In this document: piece by piece, positions 31,827 through 39,986 of the stretch
Position numbering within the stretch: position 1 is the stretch's first letter
How the letters are laid out: every line of letters starts with the position of its first letter
Source: Candidatus Gastranaerophilales bacterium
GTDB lineage: Bacteria > Cyanobacteriota > Vampirovibrionia > Gastranaerophilales > Gastranaerophilaceae
DNA: 64,000 nt
NCBI GenBank assembly: GCA_910587055.1
Contig: CAJUKY010000004.1
Coordinates: forward strand, 62,001-126,000
Direction: 5' to 3'
Notes under the pieces: generated by a model
Database searches by the model: none
What the model saw: the letters and a program-made list of their open reading frames with translations, nothing else
What the model was told of the DNA's origin: nothing
Made by a program: the position numbers and the translations under genes

Positions 31827-32666
31827 TTACCCCTTAACAGCGCCTTCTGTGGAGCCTTGGATGAAATATTTTTGCAGGGCAAGGAAAAATACCACAATCG
31901 GGATAATTGAAACCATAGAACCTGCAGCTATAAGCCTGTAATTTGCGCTGAAAGCTCCCTGCAAATCATTAATTCCGACAGGAAGAGTGTAAAGGGCATC
32001 TTTTGTTAAAATAATGCTCGGCCATAAAAATTCGCCCCAGCTTCCGATAAAAGTAAATATTGCAAGCACAGCTAAAGACGGCTTTATTAAAGGCAAAAGC
32101 ACCTTAAAAAATATTTGAAGCGAATTGCACCCGTCTATTACGGCAGATTCCTCCAATTCTTTCGGAATTGCCAAAAATGCCTGCCTTAATAAGAAAATTC
32201 CGAATGCATTTACCGCAAAGGGCAAGATCAGGCCTAAATATCCGTTAAAATTGCTATAGGAATCTGTCAGGTTTAATTTTAATGTAATAATATAGATAGG
32301 GAGCATTATTGCCTGAAAAGGCACCATTATGGTAGCCAAAATTCCAAAGAATACAAGGTTTTTACCTCCGAAATTCATCCTTGCAAGCGGATAGGCTGCA
32401 AGGGCAGAGAATATAAGGTTTAAAATTACGGTAAAAAACGCCACAATGAAGCTGTTTAAGGCATATCCCACAATGGGTACAAGGATTAAAACCAGCCTGA
32501 AATTTTCAAACGTAAAATCTTCAGGGATAAACACCGGCGGATAAGCAAAAATATTTTCTCCCGCACCTTTTAAGGCGGTGGATGTAAGCCACAAAAAAGG
32601 AAGCAGGCACAAAATGCAAACCGTAATTAAAATTATATGAATTAAAAATCCTTTGATATGTTTCAT
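31827..32666 (-). CDS. ABC sugar transporter permease, MalG/UgpE type
   Basis: A 279-residue permease with six membrane segments. The EAA loop reads EESAVIDGCNSLQIFFKVLLPLIKP, the contact site for the ATPase subunit. It is the CUT1-family inner-membrane partner of the next upstream gene (32681-33550), with a short 14-bp gap. No solute-binding protein or ATPase gene is seen nearby, so those must be elsewhere. Substrate unknown; sugar or glycerol-phosphate is typical. Confidence 0.9.
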   Translation of the reverse strand: MKHIKGFLIHIILITVCILCLLPFLWLTSTALKGAGENIFAYPPVFIPEDFTFENFRLVLILVPIVGYALNSFIVAFFTVILNLIFSALAAYPLARMNFGGKNLVFFGILATIMVPFQAIMLPIYIITLKLNLTDSYSNFNGYLGLILPFAVNAFGIFLLRQAFLAIPKELEESAVIDGCNSLQIFFKVLLPLIKPSLAVLAIFTFIGSWGEFLWPSIILTKDALYTLPVGINDLQGAFSANYRLIAAGSMVSIIPIVVFFLALQKYFIQGSTEGAVKG

Positions 32667-32680
32667 TCTGCCCTAAACCC

Positions 32681-33550
32681 CTATAGTCCGTATTTTTTCC
32701 GCTCAAAACACAAAATATTTATAACGGAAAATATCATTACAACAACCAGCAATACAACGCAGGCAGCGGAAGCCAGACCTATATCAAGGTTTTCAAACGC
32801 TCTTTCATAAATATAATAAACGATTGTTTTGGTTGAATCCAGAGGGCCGCCTTTTGTCATAACATATATTTCAACAAAAACCTTTAATGCCGAAATGGCG
32901 CTAATGGTTGATACAAGGGCAATTGTCGGCATTAAATGCGGGATTGTAACGGTTAGATGTTTTTGAAATTCATTTGCCCCGTCAATTTCTGCCGCTTCAT
33001 AAAGTTCCTTCGGCACGCTCATCAATGATGCAAGGTATATCATCATATAATATCCTATCCCTTTAAATACCGTTACAAGCGCAACCGATATCATTGCGAC
33101 TTTCGGGCTTGAAAGCCAGCTTATTGCAGGAAGATTTAAAATTTCCATAAAATAATTTAAAAGCCCGTTTGGTGCATAGAGCCATTTAAAAGCAATTGCC
33201 ACAACAACAATGGATACTACAACGGGAAGATAAATGATAAGCTTGTACAGGGTTTTTCCTCTTATTTTCTGGTTTATTAAAATGGCTAAAAACAAAGGAA
33301 AAACAACAAGAAACGGTGTTGTTAATATCAAAAAATAAAATGTATTTATTAAAGATTTTATAAAAACGGGAGAATGATAAAGGGTTTTATAATTTTCTAA
33401 AGTGCCGAAAACCGGTGTATATATATCGTTTGAATAATCCTGAAAACTGTAGATTATTGTTTGAAAAAACGGCAGAAAGAAAAACACCGTAAGCAATAAT
33501 ATCGCCGGCAATAAAAACAAATAAGGGGTTATTTTCTTATAAGCATGCAT
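32681..33550 (-). CDS. ABC sugar transporter permease, MalF/UgpA type
   Basis: A 289-residue permease. The EAA loop reads YEAAEIDGANEFQKHLTVTIPHLMP, and the N-terminal helix is followed by QDYSNDIYTPVFGTLENYKT, typical of UgpA-like permeases. It precedes the MalG-type gene in the same operon. Upstream of the ATG are a TATTAT box and six bases, again compatible with a leaderless start. Confidence 0.9.
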   Translation of the reverse strand: MHAYKKITPYLFLLPAILLLTVFFFLPFFQTIIYSFQDYSNDIYTPVFGTLENYKTLYHSPVFIKSLINTFYFLILTTPFLVVFPLFLAILINQKIRGKTLYKLIIYLPVVVSIVVVAIAFKWLYAPNGLLNYFMEILNLPAISWLSSPKVAMISVALVTVFKGIGYYMMIYLASLMSVPKELYEAAEIDGANEFQKHLTVTIPHLMPTIALVSTISAISALKVFVEIYVMTKGGPLDSTKTIVYYIYERAFENLDIGLASAACVVLLVVVMIFSVINILCFERKKYGL

Positions 33551-33730
33551 ATTTTAATAATAATTCAATCTTAACAAAAATTAAACACCTGATACGGCGT
33601 TTTCAATCGTATGGGCGGTTTTTTGAATAAAATATTTAAATATTTTTAAAATAATGTTATAATTTAGGTTGTTGTTAGCAAAAAAAATCTGTTTTGTGTT
33701 TTGTAATAATGTGTGTGAAGGGAAATATTT

Positions 33731-33955
33731 ATGATTGAGCCTATTTCTTGTAATTGCGGCAGCAAGCATAAGCTGAATTTCACAGGCGGACAGGAGAACA
33801 ATAATTTTAAAGGGATAACTTCATCTCTGCCTGAAAATGCTTCAAGTTTAAGCACAAGAGAAGCCTATAATCAGGCTGTTTCAAGCGTGGATAAAACTCA
33901 GAAAGAATTCATAGCGCCTGCAGGTACAGCAGAAAATCTTGATATTAAAGGGTAA
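33731..33955 (+). CDS. Lineage-type small protein with N-terminal LNFTGG motif
   Basis: A 74-residue polar protein starting MIEPISCNCGSKHKLNFTGG. Residues 15-19 (LNFTG) fit the shared motif, repeated loosely as NNFKG at 25-29. It has two Cys in a CNC pair. No domain is recognised. GAAGGGAA is the Shine-Dalgarno sequence. It ends one base before the GT2 gene's stop on the other strand. Confidence 0.6.
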   Translation: MIEPISCNCGSKHKLNFTGGQENNNFKGITSSLPENASSLSTREAYNQAVSSVDKTQKEFIAPAGTAENLDIKG

Positions 33956-33956
33956 G

Positions 33957-35015
33957 TTACCTTACAAAAAGGGATTTAAAGGCTCTTTTTAAAGTATAAA
34001 AATCAACGGAAAAGATGATGGAAAATATCATCTTTTTCACATTTAAAGGGTTAAATCTTGATACAAAATAATCATAATTTTTAAAGATAAATTTTAATAC
34101 ATCAAACCTTATCCTTTTGTTATATCCGACATACAGCTTGATACAATCAGGTTTTAAATATCTGAAATTACCTATAACAGGATTTGCGCTTGAAAGGTTT
34201 GTTTTATGACGCCTGTATCCGAATAGCGGTGCCGAAATTAAAGCAGAACCCCCTATTAAATGCAAAAACGTGAAGGCTATTTTATCAGCACCTTTTATCC
34301 AGTCTTTTGGAGTCGGGTATTTTAATAAAAATTCGGCAGCAGATTTTCTCATCATAGCGCTTGATGTAGGGCCCCATGCCCAGTTTCCGAATTTGCAGTT
34401 TTTATTATCAAGCACTTTTACTTCAAAATTTTCAATTTTTTCTTTCAGAGAAAAAATTTCATCCTCATCTGTTATATTTTTAAGGGTGCAGGTAAAATCT
34501 TCATTTTTATACCCGCTTGAAGCAAGGGATACAAGGGAATGCAGCACCGAATTTTCATCAATTTCAAACTGGGCAGCGCTTGTAAATGCAACGGATGTTT
34601 TCATATGCACCATTAAATGGCACATTAAATATTCAGGAACTAAAACATCATCCGCATCAATTAAAGAAATAAATTCGCCATCCGCAATTTTTAACCCTTC
34701 CAAAAATGAGCCGAACTGTCCTAAATTTTCAGAATTGTGGATTATTTTATATTTTTCTTTTGAAATTTTAAGCGGATTAAACAGTTTGCTTATAAAATTT
34801 TCATTTGAAAGATTATCAAGAAATTCTTTTGTATTATCCGTAGAGCAATCATTTACAATAATCACTTCAAAATTTTTATATGTCTGATTTTCAATGGATT
34901 GGATTAAACAGGGTAGGTATTTTGCAAGGTTATAGCAGGTAATAATAATGCTTACCTTAGGTTTTTTAAAAAGCTTCATACCGCCTTTTTTGTTTTCAAA
35001 AGAAAATTTCTGCAT
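33957..35015 (-). CDS. Family 2 glycosyltransferase
   Basis: A 352-residue GT-A enzyme with the motifs KVSIIITCYNLAKYLPCLIQ, NDCSTDNTKEFLDNL and ISLIDADDVLVPEYL (the metal-binding D-x-D region). Typical role: adding a sugar to surface glycans. I keep the ATG at 35015, because a TAAAAT box ends 6 nt before it. The alternative Met at residue 13 (GGCGGT upstream) would remove the first 12 residues. The C-terminal 100 residues have no clear motif. Confidence 0.82.
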   Translation of the reverse strand: MQKFSFENKKGGMKLFKKPKVSIIITCYNLAKYLPCLIQSIENQTYKNFEVIIVNDCSTDNTKEFLDNLSNENFISKLFNPLKISKEKYKIIHNSENLGQFGSFLEGLKIADGEFISLIDADDVLVPEYLMCHLMVHMKTSVAFTSAAQFEIDENSVLHSLVSLASSGYKNEDFTCTLKNITDEDEIFSLKEKIENFEVKVLDNKNCKFGNWAWGPTSSAMMRKSAAEFLLKYPTPKDWIKGADKIAFTFLHLIGGSALISAPLFGYRRHKTNLSSANPVIGNFRYLKPDCIKLYVGYNKRIRFDVLKFIFKNYDYFVSRFNPLNVKKMIFSIIFSVDFYTLKRAFKSLFVR

Positions 35016-35021
35016 AAATAA

Positions 35022-35027
35022 ATTTTA
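35022..35027 (-). promoter_or_regulatory. -10 box 6 nt before the GT2 start
   Basis: TAAAAT, then TTATTT and the ATG at 35015, with no Shine-Dalgarno sequence. The divergent gene at 35085 has the same layout. Confidence 0.45.
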
Positions 35028-35072
35028 GCATATTTTAAAAAGAATTTGTGCACCAAAGATAAATTTTAGCGT

Positions 35073-35078
35073 TAAAAT
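35073..35078 (+). promoter_or_regulatory. -10 box 6 nt before the YibE/F gene start
   Basis: TAAAAT, then GTGTTT and the ATG at 35085. Predicted leaderless. Confidence 0.45.
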
Positions 35079-35084
35079 GTGTTT

Positions 35085-36290
35085 ATGAAAAAAGTAATCG
35101 CTTTCTTAATATTATTTTTCATAACTGCATCGAATGTTTTTGCGGCAGGTGCTTATGCTGAAAAAATTCAAGATAAAAAAGAGGCGGATATTGAACATCA
35201 TGCAGTTGAAGCTTATTCAAAAGCAGAGAGCGGAATCGTTCAAAAAATTGATTACGATTATACGGAAAAAACGGAAAATCCTGAGAATGTTTCAAAGCAA
35301 ATTGTAACCGTAAAAATTACAAGCGGGAAATTTAAGGGAAAAGAAGTAATAACCGATAATATGTTAACGGGAAACCCCGCCTATGAAGTGTTTTTAAAAG
35401 AAAATGACAGAGTGACCATTGTTGTTGAATCAAATAACCCGAATCCTTCAAACCTTGATGAGATAAGTGTTTATGTATCTGATATAAAAAGGGTGAATGT
35501 AATTTATCTTTATACATTTATTTTTATTGCCCTTTTAATCGGAATCGGGCGCATGAAAGGATTTTACAGCCTTTTATCCATAATTGTTACTGTAATGCTT
35601 GTATTTTTAATATTTATGCCAATGGTGCTGTTTAACGCTTCTCCGATTATAGCGGCACTTATTATATCGATACTTTCAACAGTAATTACAATGTACCTTG
35701 TTGCAGGGTACAATTCAAAAACAAATGCCGCAATTTTAGGTACGGTTTTATCGCTGATTTTTGCATCAGGCCTTGCGCTTCTGGCCATCTTTCTGGCACA
35801 TTTAACAGGCTTTATGGGCGAAGAAAGTTTATTTTTATATATGTCTCGCCCTGATTTGGATTTACAGGGTATTCTTGCCGCTTCAATGATTATAGCTGCT
35901 CTTGGCGCTTTGATGGATGTTGCAATTTCAATTTCAAGCACGATTAACGAAATTCATATAACAGACCCGAAACTCTCTGTTTATGAGCTTTTTAAATCAG
36001 GCATGAATGTTGGGCGCGATATTATAGGAACAATGTCTAATACGTTGATTCTTGTATATCTTGGAAGCTCAATGCCTCTTGTGTTATTAGGGTCAAACAT
36101 TGATACGGCAAAGTTTTTTAATTTAAATCAGGTAGCGGGAGAAATCTTATCGGCATTCACAGGGAGCATTTCGCTTCTTGCCTGTGTACCTTTGACCGCC
36201 ATTATGAGTGCATGGCTGATTAAAAGAAAACAGGCAGAACTTGAGAAAACGGAGCAGAATGAAACACGGGAGGTCTTAGAAACCGAATAA
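35085..36290 (+). CDS. YibE/F family membrane protein
   Basis: About 401 residues. It has a signal peptide (MKKVIAFLILFFITASNVFA), an extracytoplasmic domain (about 20-140) and then seven or so membrane helices with IGRMKGFYSLLSIIVT and LGALMDVAISISSTINEIH, hallmarks of the YibE/F family. The function is not established. I use the ATG at 35085; a GTG two codons upstream overlaps the -10 box. The C-terminal tail is acidic. Confidence 0.82.
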   Translation: MKKVIAFLILFFITASNVFAAGAYAEKIQDKKEADIEHHAVEAYSKAESGIVQKIDYDYTEKTENPENVSKQIVTVKITSGKFKGKEVITDNMLTGNPAYEVFLKENDRVTIVVESNNPNPSNLDEISVYVSDIKRVNVIYLYTFIFIALLIGIGRMKGFYSLLSIIVTVMLVFLIFMPMVLFNASPIIAALIISILSTVITMYLVAGYNSKTNAAILGTVLSLIFASGLALLAIFLAHLTGFMGEESLFLYMSRPDLDLQGILAASMIIAALGALMDVAISISSTINEIHITDPKLSVYELFKSGMNVGRDIIGTMSNTLILVYLGSSMPLVLLGSNIDTAKFFNLNQVAGEILSAFTGSISLLACVPLTAIMSAWLIKRKQAELEKTEQNETREVLETE

Positions 36291-36305
36291 TTTTACATCA
36301 CCCCT

Positions 36306-36392
36306 GTCATTGCGAGCGACCAACGGGAGTGCGGCAATCCAGACCCCCCCTTCCCCTAGATTGCCGCAGTCGTTGCACTCCTTCGCAATGAC
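36306..36392. repeat. REP-like palindromic element
   Basis: GTCATTGCGA at 36306-36315 and its inverse at 36383-36392 enclose a second inverted pair, GCGGCAATC/GATTGCCGC, and a C-rich centre. This layout is like the GTCATTGCGAGCGA palindromes found between genes in many unrelated bacteria. Non-coding; usually inserted downstream of genes. Confidence 0.75.
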
Positions 36393-36481
36393 AAAAATTA
36401 GTATTATTAATTTAAAATGCTGACAAGTTCTTAAACAATAAAAAATGAACCCGGAAATTATATGAGTGCTGCAAAGACTGC

Positions 36482-36798
36482 TTAAATTTTTATTATTAAG
36501 GGTTCTGATAAATTTTCTGGTAAACAATACAAAGAAGAATTGGTAAAATGAATTGCGCCTAATGCTTTTCCGTTCTCAAATATCAGCGCATCAACAAAGC
36601 TTATTTTTTTAAATAATCATCAGTAAAATCAAGCAATAACTTTAAAATTGTAAAATTATTTTTAATTTTATCTGATTTTAAATTTTCTAAAAGCCTTTTA
36701 TAGACTTGTTCAACAGGATTTTCTATGTCAAATAAAAACAAATCCGAAATTGTTTATCCGTCAATAAAATTACCGCTATAGCCGGTTTTAAATACAAA
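36482..36798 (-). pseudogene. Decayed coding remnant, two frames
   Basis: The minus strand reads FKTGYSGNFIDG, then an in-frame stop. The same frame continues as TISDLFLFDIENPVEQVYKR through LLDFTDDYLKK. A one-base shift at an A-run is then needed for FVDALIFENGKALGAIHFTN and on to IKI and a stop. No start codon is present. The coherent protein-like text with one stop and one frameshift is best explained as a pseudogene. It is too short to name the family. Confidence 0.5.
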
Positions 36799-36910
36799 TT
36801 GTTAAATTATGTAACGAATTTTTGTAAAACTATAAAGTTTGATTAAAAGATATCCGATAGCTAAAACATAAGGAACAATAAAGAACTTAAAGAACAAGGA
36901 GATGTCAGCT

Positions 36911-37279
36911 ATGGATAACAAAATTAATCTTAATTTTTATGGGGTAAATTACCAGAAGCCGCTGCAAGACAAGAAGGAAGCGGAAGTTAAGGAAGAAGAA
37001 AAGACTGTTCAAAACAATCAGGGTAAAAATGTTGCTGCTGATGAAGTTTTAAATGCAATGGCATTATCAGGCAAGCAAAATATAGCATTTGCAGGGGTTA
37101 ACGCCATTAATCCGAAAGATTACCTTGATGAAGCCTCAATTGCAAGAATTCAAAATTCAATGCTTACTTTTACAGGCAATGTTGAAAACTATTTGAATGT
37201 AATTGATGCGGAATTTCCAAATCTCTCAGATGCCCAAAAACAGGCGCTTGCTTATCAAGCAGTATTAAAAAATATGTAA
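36911..37279 (+). CDS. Lineage-type hypothetical protein with LNFYG motif
   Basis: A 122-residue protein starting MDNKINLNFYGVNYQKPLQD. AAGGAG lies 9 nt before the ATG at 36911; the ATG nine bases earlier is too close to it. Residues 7-11 (LNFYG) fit the shared motif, and IAFAG and LTFTG recur in the body. The middle is Lys/Glu-rich and low in complexity. The C-terminus is helical. No known domain. Confidence 0.7.
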   Translation: MDNKINLNFYGVNYQKPLQDKKEAEVKEEEKTVQNNQGKNVAADEVLNAMALSGKQNIAFAGVNAINPKDYLDEASIARIQNSMLTFTGNVENYLNVIDAEFPNLSDAQKQALAYQAVLKNM

Positions 37280-37374
37280 AATAATAAAAATCATAAAGTC
37301 CAGAAGCCATAATATAATGGCTTTTCAAGCCAAATTTCTCCTCTCTCCTATATCTCCATAGTTCTTTAAAAGTT

Positions 37375-37408
37375 TTCCCTTTGTGAGCAATCGCAAAGGG
37401 ATTTTTTT
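37375..37408 (+). terminator. Rho-independent terminator
   Basis: TCCCTTTG (37376-37383) and CAAAGGGA (37394-37401), then TTTTTTT. It ends the preceding gene and lies before the DnaJ-like start. Confidence 0.75.
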
Positions 37409-37430
37409 ATGTGTTAAAATCAAGTTAATT

Positions 37431-38519
37431 ATGAAAAATAAAAATTTATATGAAATTTTAAATCTCAGTCCGAATTCTTCAAAAGAAGAAATAAAAATTG
37501 CATATAGAAAACTTGTAAGAATTTATCATCCCGATATAAATAAAACAAAAGAGGCGGAAACTTATTTTAAATTACTGAATAATGCTGCAGAAACACTGCT
37601 TGATGACGCAAAAAGACTTCAATATGATACTCTGGCGGGCATTTCAAGAACTAAAAAAGATTATGTTAAAAATGATGATACCCTGAAAACCGAACCCTCC
37701 CCCGAAAATGATAAAAAACTTGTTGATAAAATGCCTGAAACTAAGCAGGGGTATGAGTTTTCAGGCAATAAAACAGATGAAACAGTGGAAAACAGAGGCT
37801 TTTTTACAAAAAAAAGCTCAAAAACCTTTGAAAATAAAGAGTTTAACGCTGATGAAACCTTAAAAAATCAATTCAGAGGCCCGAAAATAGACGGTAAAGA
37901 TATTGAAACGGTTGTAAATATATCAAAAAAAGAGCAAAAACAAGGAACAGTGAGGAAAATCAATGTTCTTCATACCGATAAATGCCCGAAATGCGCAGGA
38001 GCAAAGTATATAAACGGTAAGGTATGCGCCCTTTGCCACGGTGTGGGCGAAAAATCGGAACATAAAAAAATGAACGTGAAAATTCCTGCAGGAATTAAGC
38101 ACGGCACAAAAATGAAAATTCAATCCGAAGGCGAATACGGAAAATTCGGAGGCAAAAACGGCAATCTTTATCTTTTAATTCAAATTGAAAATGAAAATAT
38201 AAAAAATCAGCCTGAATTTGAAGATAAAAATACCGGTAAAGATTTTGTTATAGAAACGTCAATAACCCCTTGGCAAGCGGTTTTAGGGGGTAAAATAACA
38301 ATTTCTGCTGCAGGGAAAAATGTTTCAACAACAATTCCGCCTTTGACAAAATCGGGTACAAGATTTAAACTGAAAGTGGATGATGAAAAATGGGCATCAT
38401 TAGGCTTAAAAGCAGACTATACTGTAATTGTCAGAATTGATATAAATGAAAATTTAGACAAAAAAGAAATTGAACTCTATAAAAAATTAAGGGAAATTGA
38501 TTTAGGTTTAGATAGCTGA
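37431..38519 (+). CDS. DnaJ-like protein with a half zinc finger
   Basis: A 362-residue protein. Residues 1-65 are a J-domain with the HPD motif (YHPDINKTKE), which stimulates the DnaK ATPase. Next comes a variable charged linker (about 70-175). Two CxxC units follow (CPKCAGAKY and CALCHGVGE), where canonical DnaJ has four, then a C-terminal substrate-binding domain (VNVKIPAG-like KMNVKIPAGIKHGTKMKI, LYLLIQIE). The start is the ATG at 37431; an upstream GTG lies inside the terminator. It may be a specialised co-chaperone. Confidence 0.82.
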   Translation: MKNKNLYEILNLSPNSSKEEIKIAYRKLVRIYHPDINKTKEAETYFKLLNNAAETLLDDAKRLQYDTLAGISRTKKDYVKNDDTLKTEPSPENDKKLVDKMPETKQGYEFSGNKTDETVENRGFFTKKSSKTFENKEFNADETLKNQFRGPKIDGKDIETVVNISKKEQKQGTVRKINVLHTDKCPKCAGAKYINGKVCALCHGVGEKSEHKKMNVKIPAGIKHGTKMKIQSEGEYGKFGGKNGNLYLLIQIENENIKNQPEFEDKNTGKDFVIETSITPWQAVLGGKITISAAGKNVSTTIPPLTKSGTRFKLKVDDEKWASLGLKADYTVIVRIDINENLDKKEIELYKKLREIDLGLDS

Positions 38520-38554
38520 AAATAAAGTATATAAAAGGATTTTAAGGAAAAATT

Positions 38555-39223
38555 TTGGAAAAAACTTGTAAAATTTGTGAAATATTTGAATCAATTCAGG
38601 GTGAAGGGCTTACGGTAGGTCAAAAACACTTATTTATAAGGCTTTTCGGTTGTAATTTGAAATGCAAATACTGTGATACCAATAATTTTGAAGAAAAAAA
38701 CGTAATAAAATTAACAAAATCCGCGCTTTATGGAGAAATTCAGCACTACGGGGCGCAAATTATCAGTTTTACAGGCGGAGAGCCCTTATTGCAATCCGAT
38801 TTTTTGAGAGATTTTTTATCGGAATATAAGACTTCCCTGAAAAAAACAATATACTTAGAAACCAATGGTACTCTGCCATACAACCTTAGAGAAGTAATAG
38901 ATTATATCGATATTGTTGGGATGGATATCAAGCTTGAATCTGCCGCAGGAGAAAAGCATGATTTTTCTTTAAGCGATGAATTTCTACTTGTAGCAAGAGA
39001 TGCAGACGTTTTTGCAAAAGTTGTTTTTGATGAAAATATAACGGATAAAGAGATAAATGAACTTGCAAATTTAGGGATGAAGCATGGAATAGAAATTATT
39101 TTACAGCCTAAGATGCCTATGTCCAAAAAGCTTGATATGACAGGTATTTTCCAGAAGCTGTATTCAAAATATTCAAGAATAAGGCTCATCCCGCAGGTAC
39201 ATAAATTCCTGAACCTGCCTTAA
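38555..39223 (+). CDS. queE: 7-carboxy-7-deazaguanine synthase QueE
   Basis: A 222-residue radical SAM enzyme. It makes CDG from carboxy-tetrahydropterin for queuosine. ESIQGEGLTVGQKHLFIRLFGC and CNLKCKYCDTN (the C-x3-C-x2-C cluster) mark the family, with FTGGEPLL and QPKMPM later. The start is a TTG at 38555 (AAGG 8-11 nt upstream), with no ATG alternative. It lies just upstream of the higBA promoter, separated by its own end. Confidence 0.9.
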   Translation: MEKTCKICEIFESIQGEGLTVGQKHLFIRLFGCNLKCKYCDTNNFEEKNVIKLTKSALYGEIQHYGAQIISFTGGEPLLQSDFLRDFLSEYKTSLKKTIYLETNGTLPYNLREVIDYIDIVGMDIKLESAAGEKHDFSLSDEFLLVARDADVFAKVVFDENITDKEINELANLGMKHGIEIILQPKMPMSKKLDMTGIFQKLYSKYSRIRLIPQVHKFLNLP

Positions 39224-39248
39224 AATCAGCATTCTGCGGATTTTACTA

Positions 39249-39277
39249 TTGACACCTGTTACGTTACAGGTTATAAT
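39249..39277 (+). promoter_or_regulatory. higBA promoter
   Basis: Consensus TTGACA (39249-39254), 17-bp spacer, TATAAT (39272-39277), then seven bases and the higB ATG. Leaderless. Confidence 0.8.
39254..39271. promoter_or_regulatory. Operator between the -35 and -10 of higBA
   Basis: ACCTGTTACGTTACAGGT is an inverted repeat with one mismatch per arm, filling the spacer of the promoter. A dimeric HigA bound here would block RNA polymerase. Confidence 0.65.
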
Positions 39278-39284
39278 AAATAAT

Positions 39285-39563
39285 ATGATAAAAAGCTTTG
39301 AACATAAGGGTCTGGAAAATTTTTTTAAAACAGGCTCAACTAAAGGCATTCAGGCAATTCATGCTAAGAAATTATCAATAATATTACTATCGCTTCACAG
39401 GGCAAAGTTTGTAGACGATCTTGATATTCCCGCCTTCAAACTTCATCCTTTGAAGGGTTCCATGAAAGGTTTATGGTCAGTTACAGTGCAGGCCAACTGG
39501 CGCATAACTTTTAAATTTGAAGACGAAAATGCTTATATAGTTAATTATCAGGATTATCATTAA
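39285..39563 (+). CDS. higB: HigB/RelE-family toxin
   Basis: A 92-residue RelE-fold mRNA interferase candidate starting MIKSFEHKGLENFFKTG. The C-terminal WSVTVQANWRITFKFEDEN and VNYQDYH motifs match HigB. The toxin cleaves translated mRNA on the ribosome. The start is the ATG at 39285, seven bases after the -10 box with no Shine-Dalgarno sequence; a frame extends upstream from a TTG in the -35 box and is rejected. The antitoxin follows 13 bp later. Confidence 0.92.
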   Translation: MIKSFEHKGLENFFKTGSTKGIQAIHAKKLSIILLSLHRAKFVDDLDIPAFKLHPLKGSMKGLWSVTVQANWRITFKFEDENAYIVNYQDYH

Positions 39564-39576
39564 GAAAGGTATAAAA

Positions 39577-39870
39577 ATGGAAATGTATAACCCCCCGCAT
39601 CCCGGAGAAATTTTGCTTGAAGGCTGGATAATACCTCTGGGTTTTAGTATATCGGAATTTGCTTTAAAAATCGGAACCAGCCGTAAAAATTTATCTGAAA
39701 TTGTAAACGGAAAATCAAGAATTAGTCCTGAAATGGCATTAAAAATTGAAAAAGCACTGAAATCCCGTGCTGGTTTCTGGCTTGATTTGCAGCAGGCGTA
39801 TGATTTATGGCATGCCAGACAGCGTGTAAATCTTGATAATGTTGAAGTTATAAACTGGCAGGCAGGTTAA
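39577..39870 (+). CDS. higA: HigA-family antitoxin
   Basis: A 97-residue XRE-type antitoxin starting MEMYNPPHPGEILLEGWIIP, with the family's HPGE motif and an HTH (ISEFALKIGTSRKNLSEIVN). The C-terminal FWLDLQQAYDLWHARQ is typical of HigA. It neutralises HigB and, with it, represses the promoter at 39249. GAAAGG lies before the ATG. Confidence 0.93.
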   Translation: MEMYNPPHPGEILLEGWIIPLGFSISEFALKIGTSRKNLSEIVNGKSRISPEMALKIEKALKSRAGFWLDLQQAYDLWHARQRVNLDNVEVINWQAG

Positions 39871-39986
39871 AGCCCGATGTGGCATTAAGAAATATTAAAT
39901 TTTGGATACATTCTTAATCAAAGAAGGTTCAAAATATATTATTATGAGTTTTGTATTAATGCGAAGATTTAAAAACGAGGTATTAA

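Noticed and set aside
36276..36527. Minus-strand ORF of 83 codons across the REP-like palindrome
   Set aside because: Its sequence is created by the palindrome and AT-rich flank; no ribosome binding site and no family.
37383..37430. Upstream GTG start for the DnaJ-like gene
   Set aside because: It lies inside a terminator stem and would put 16 extra residues before the J-domain.
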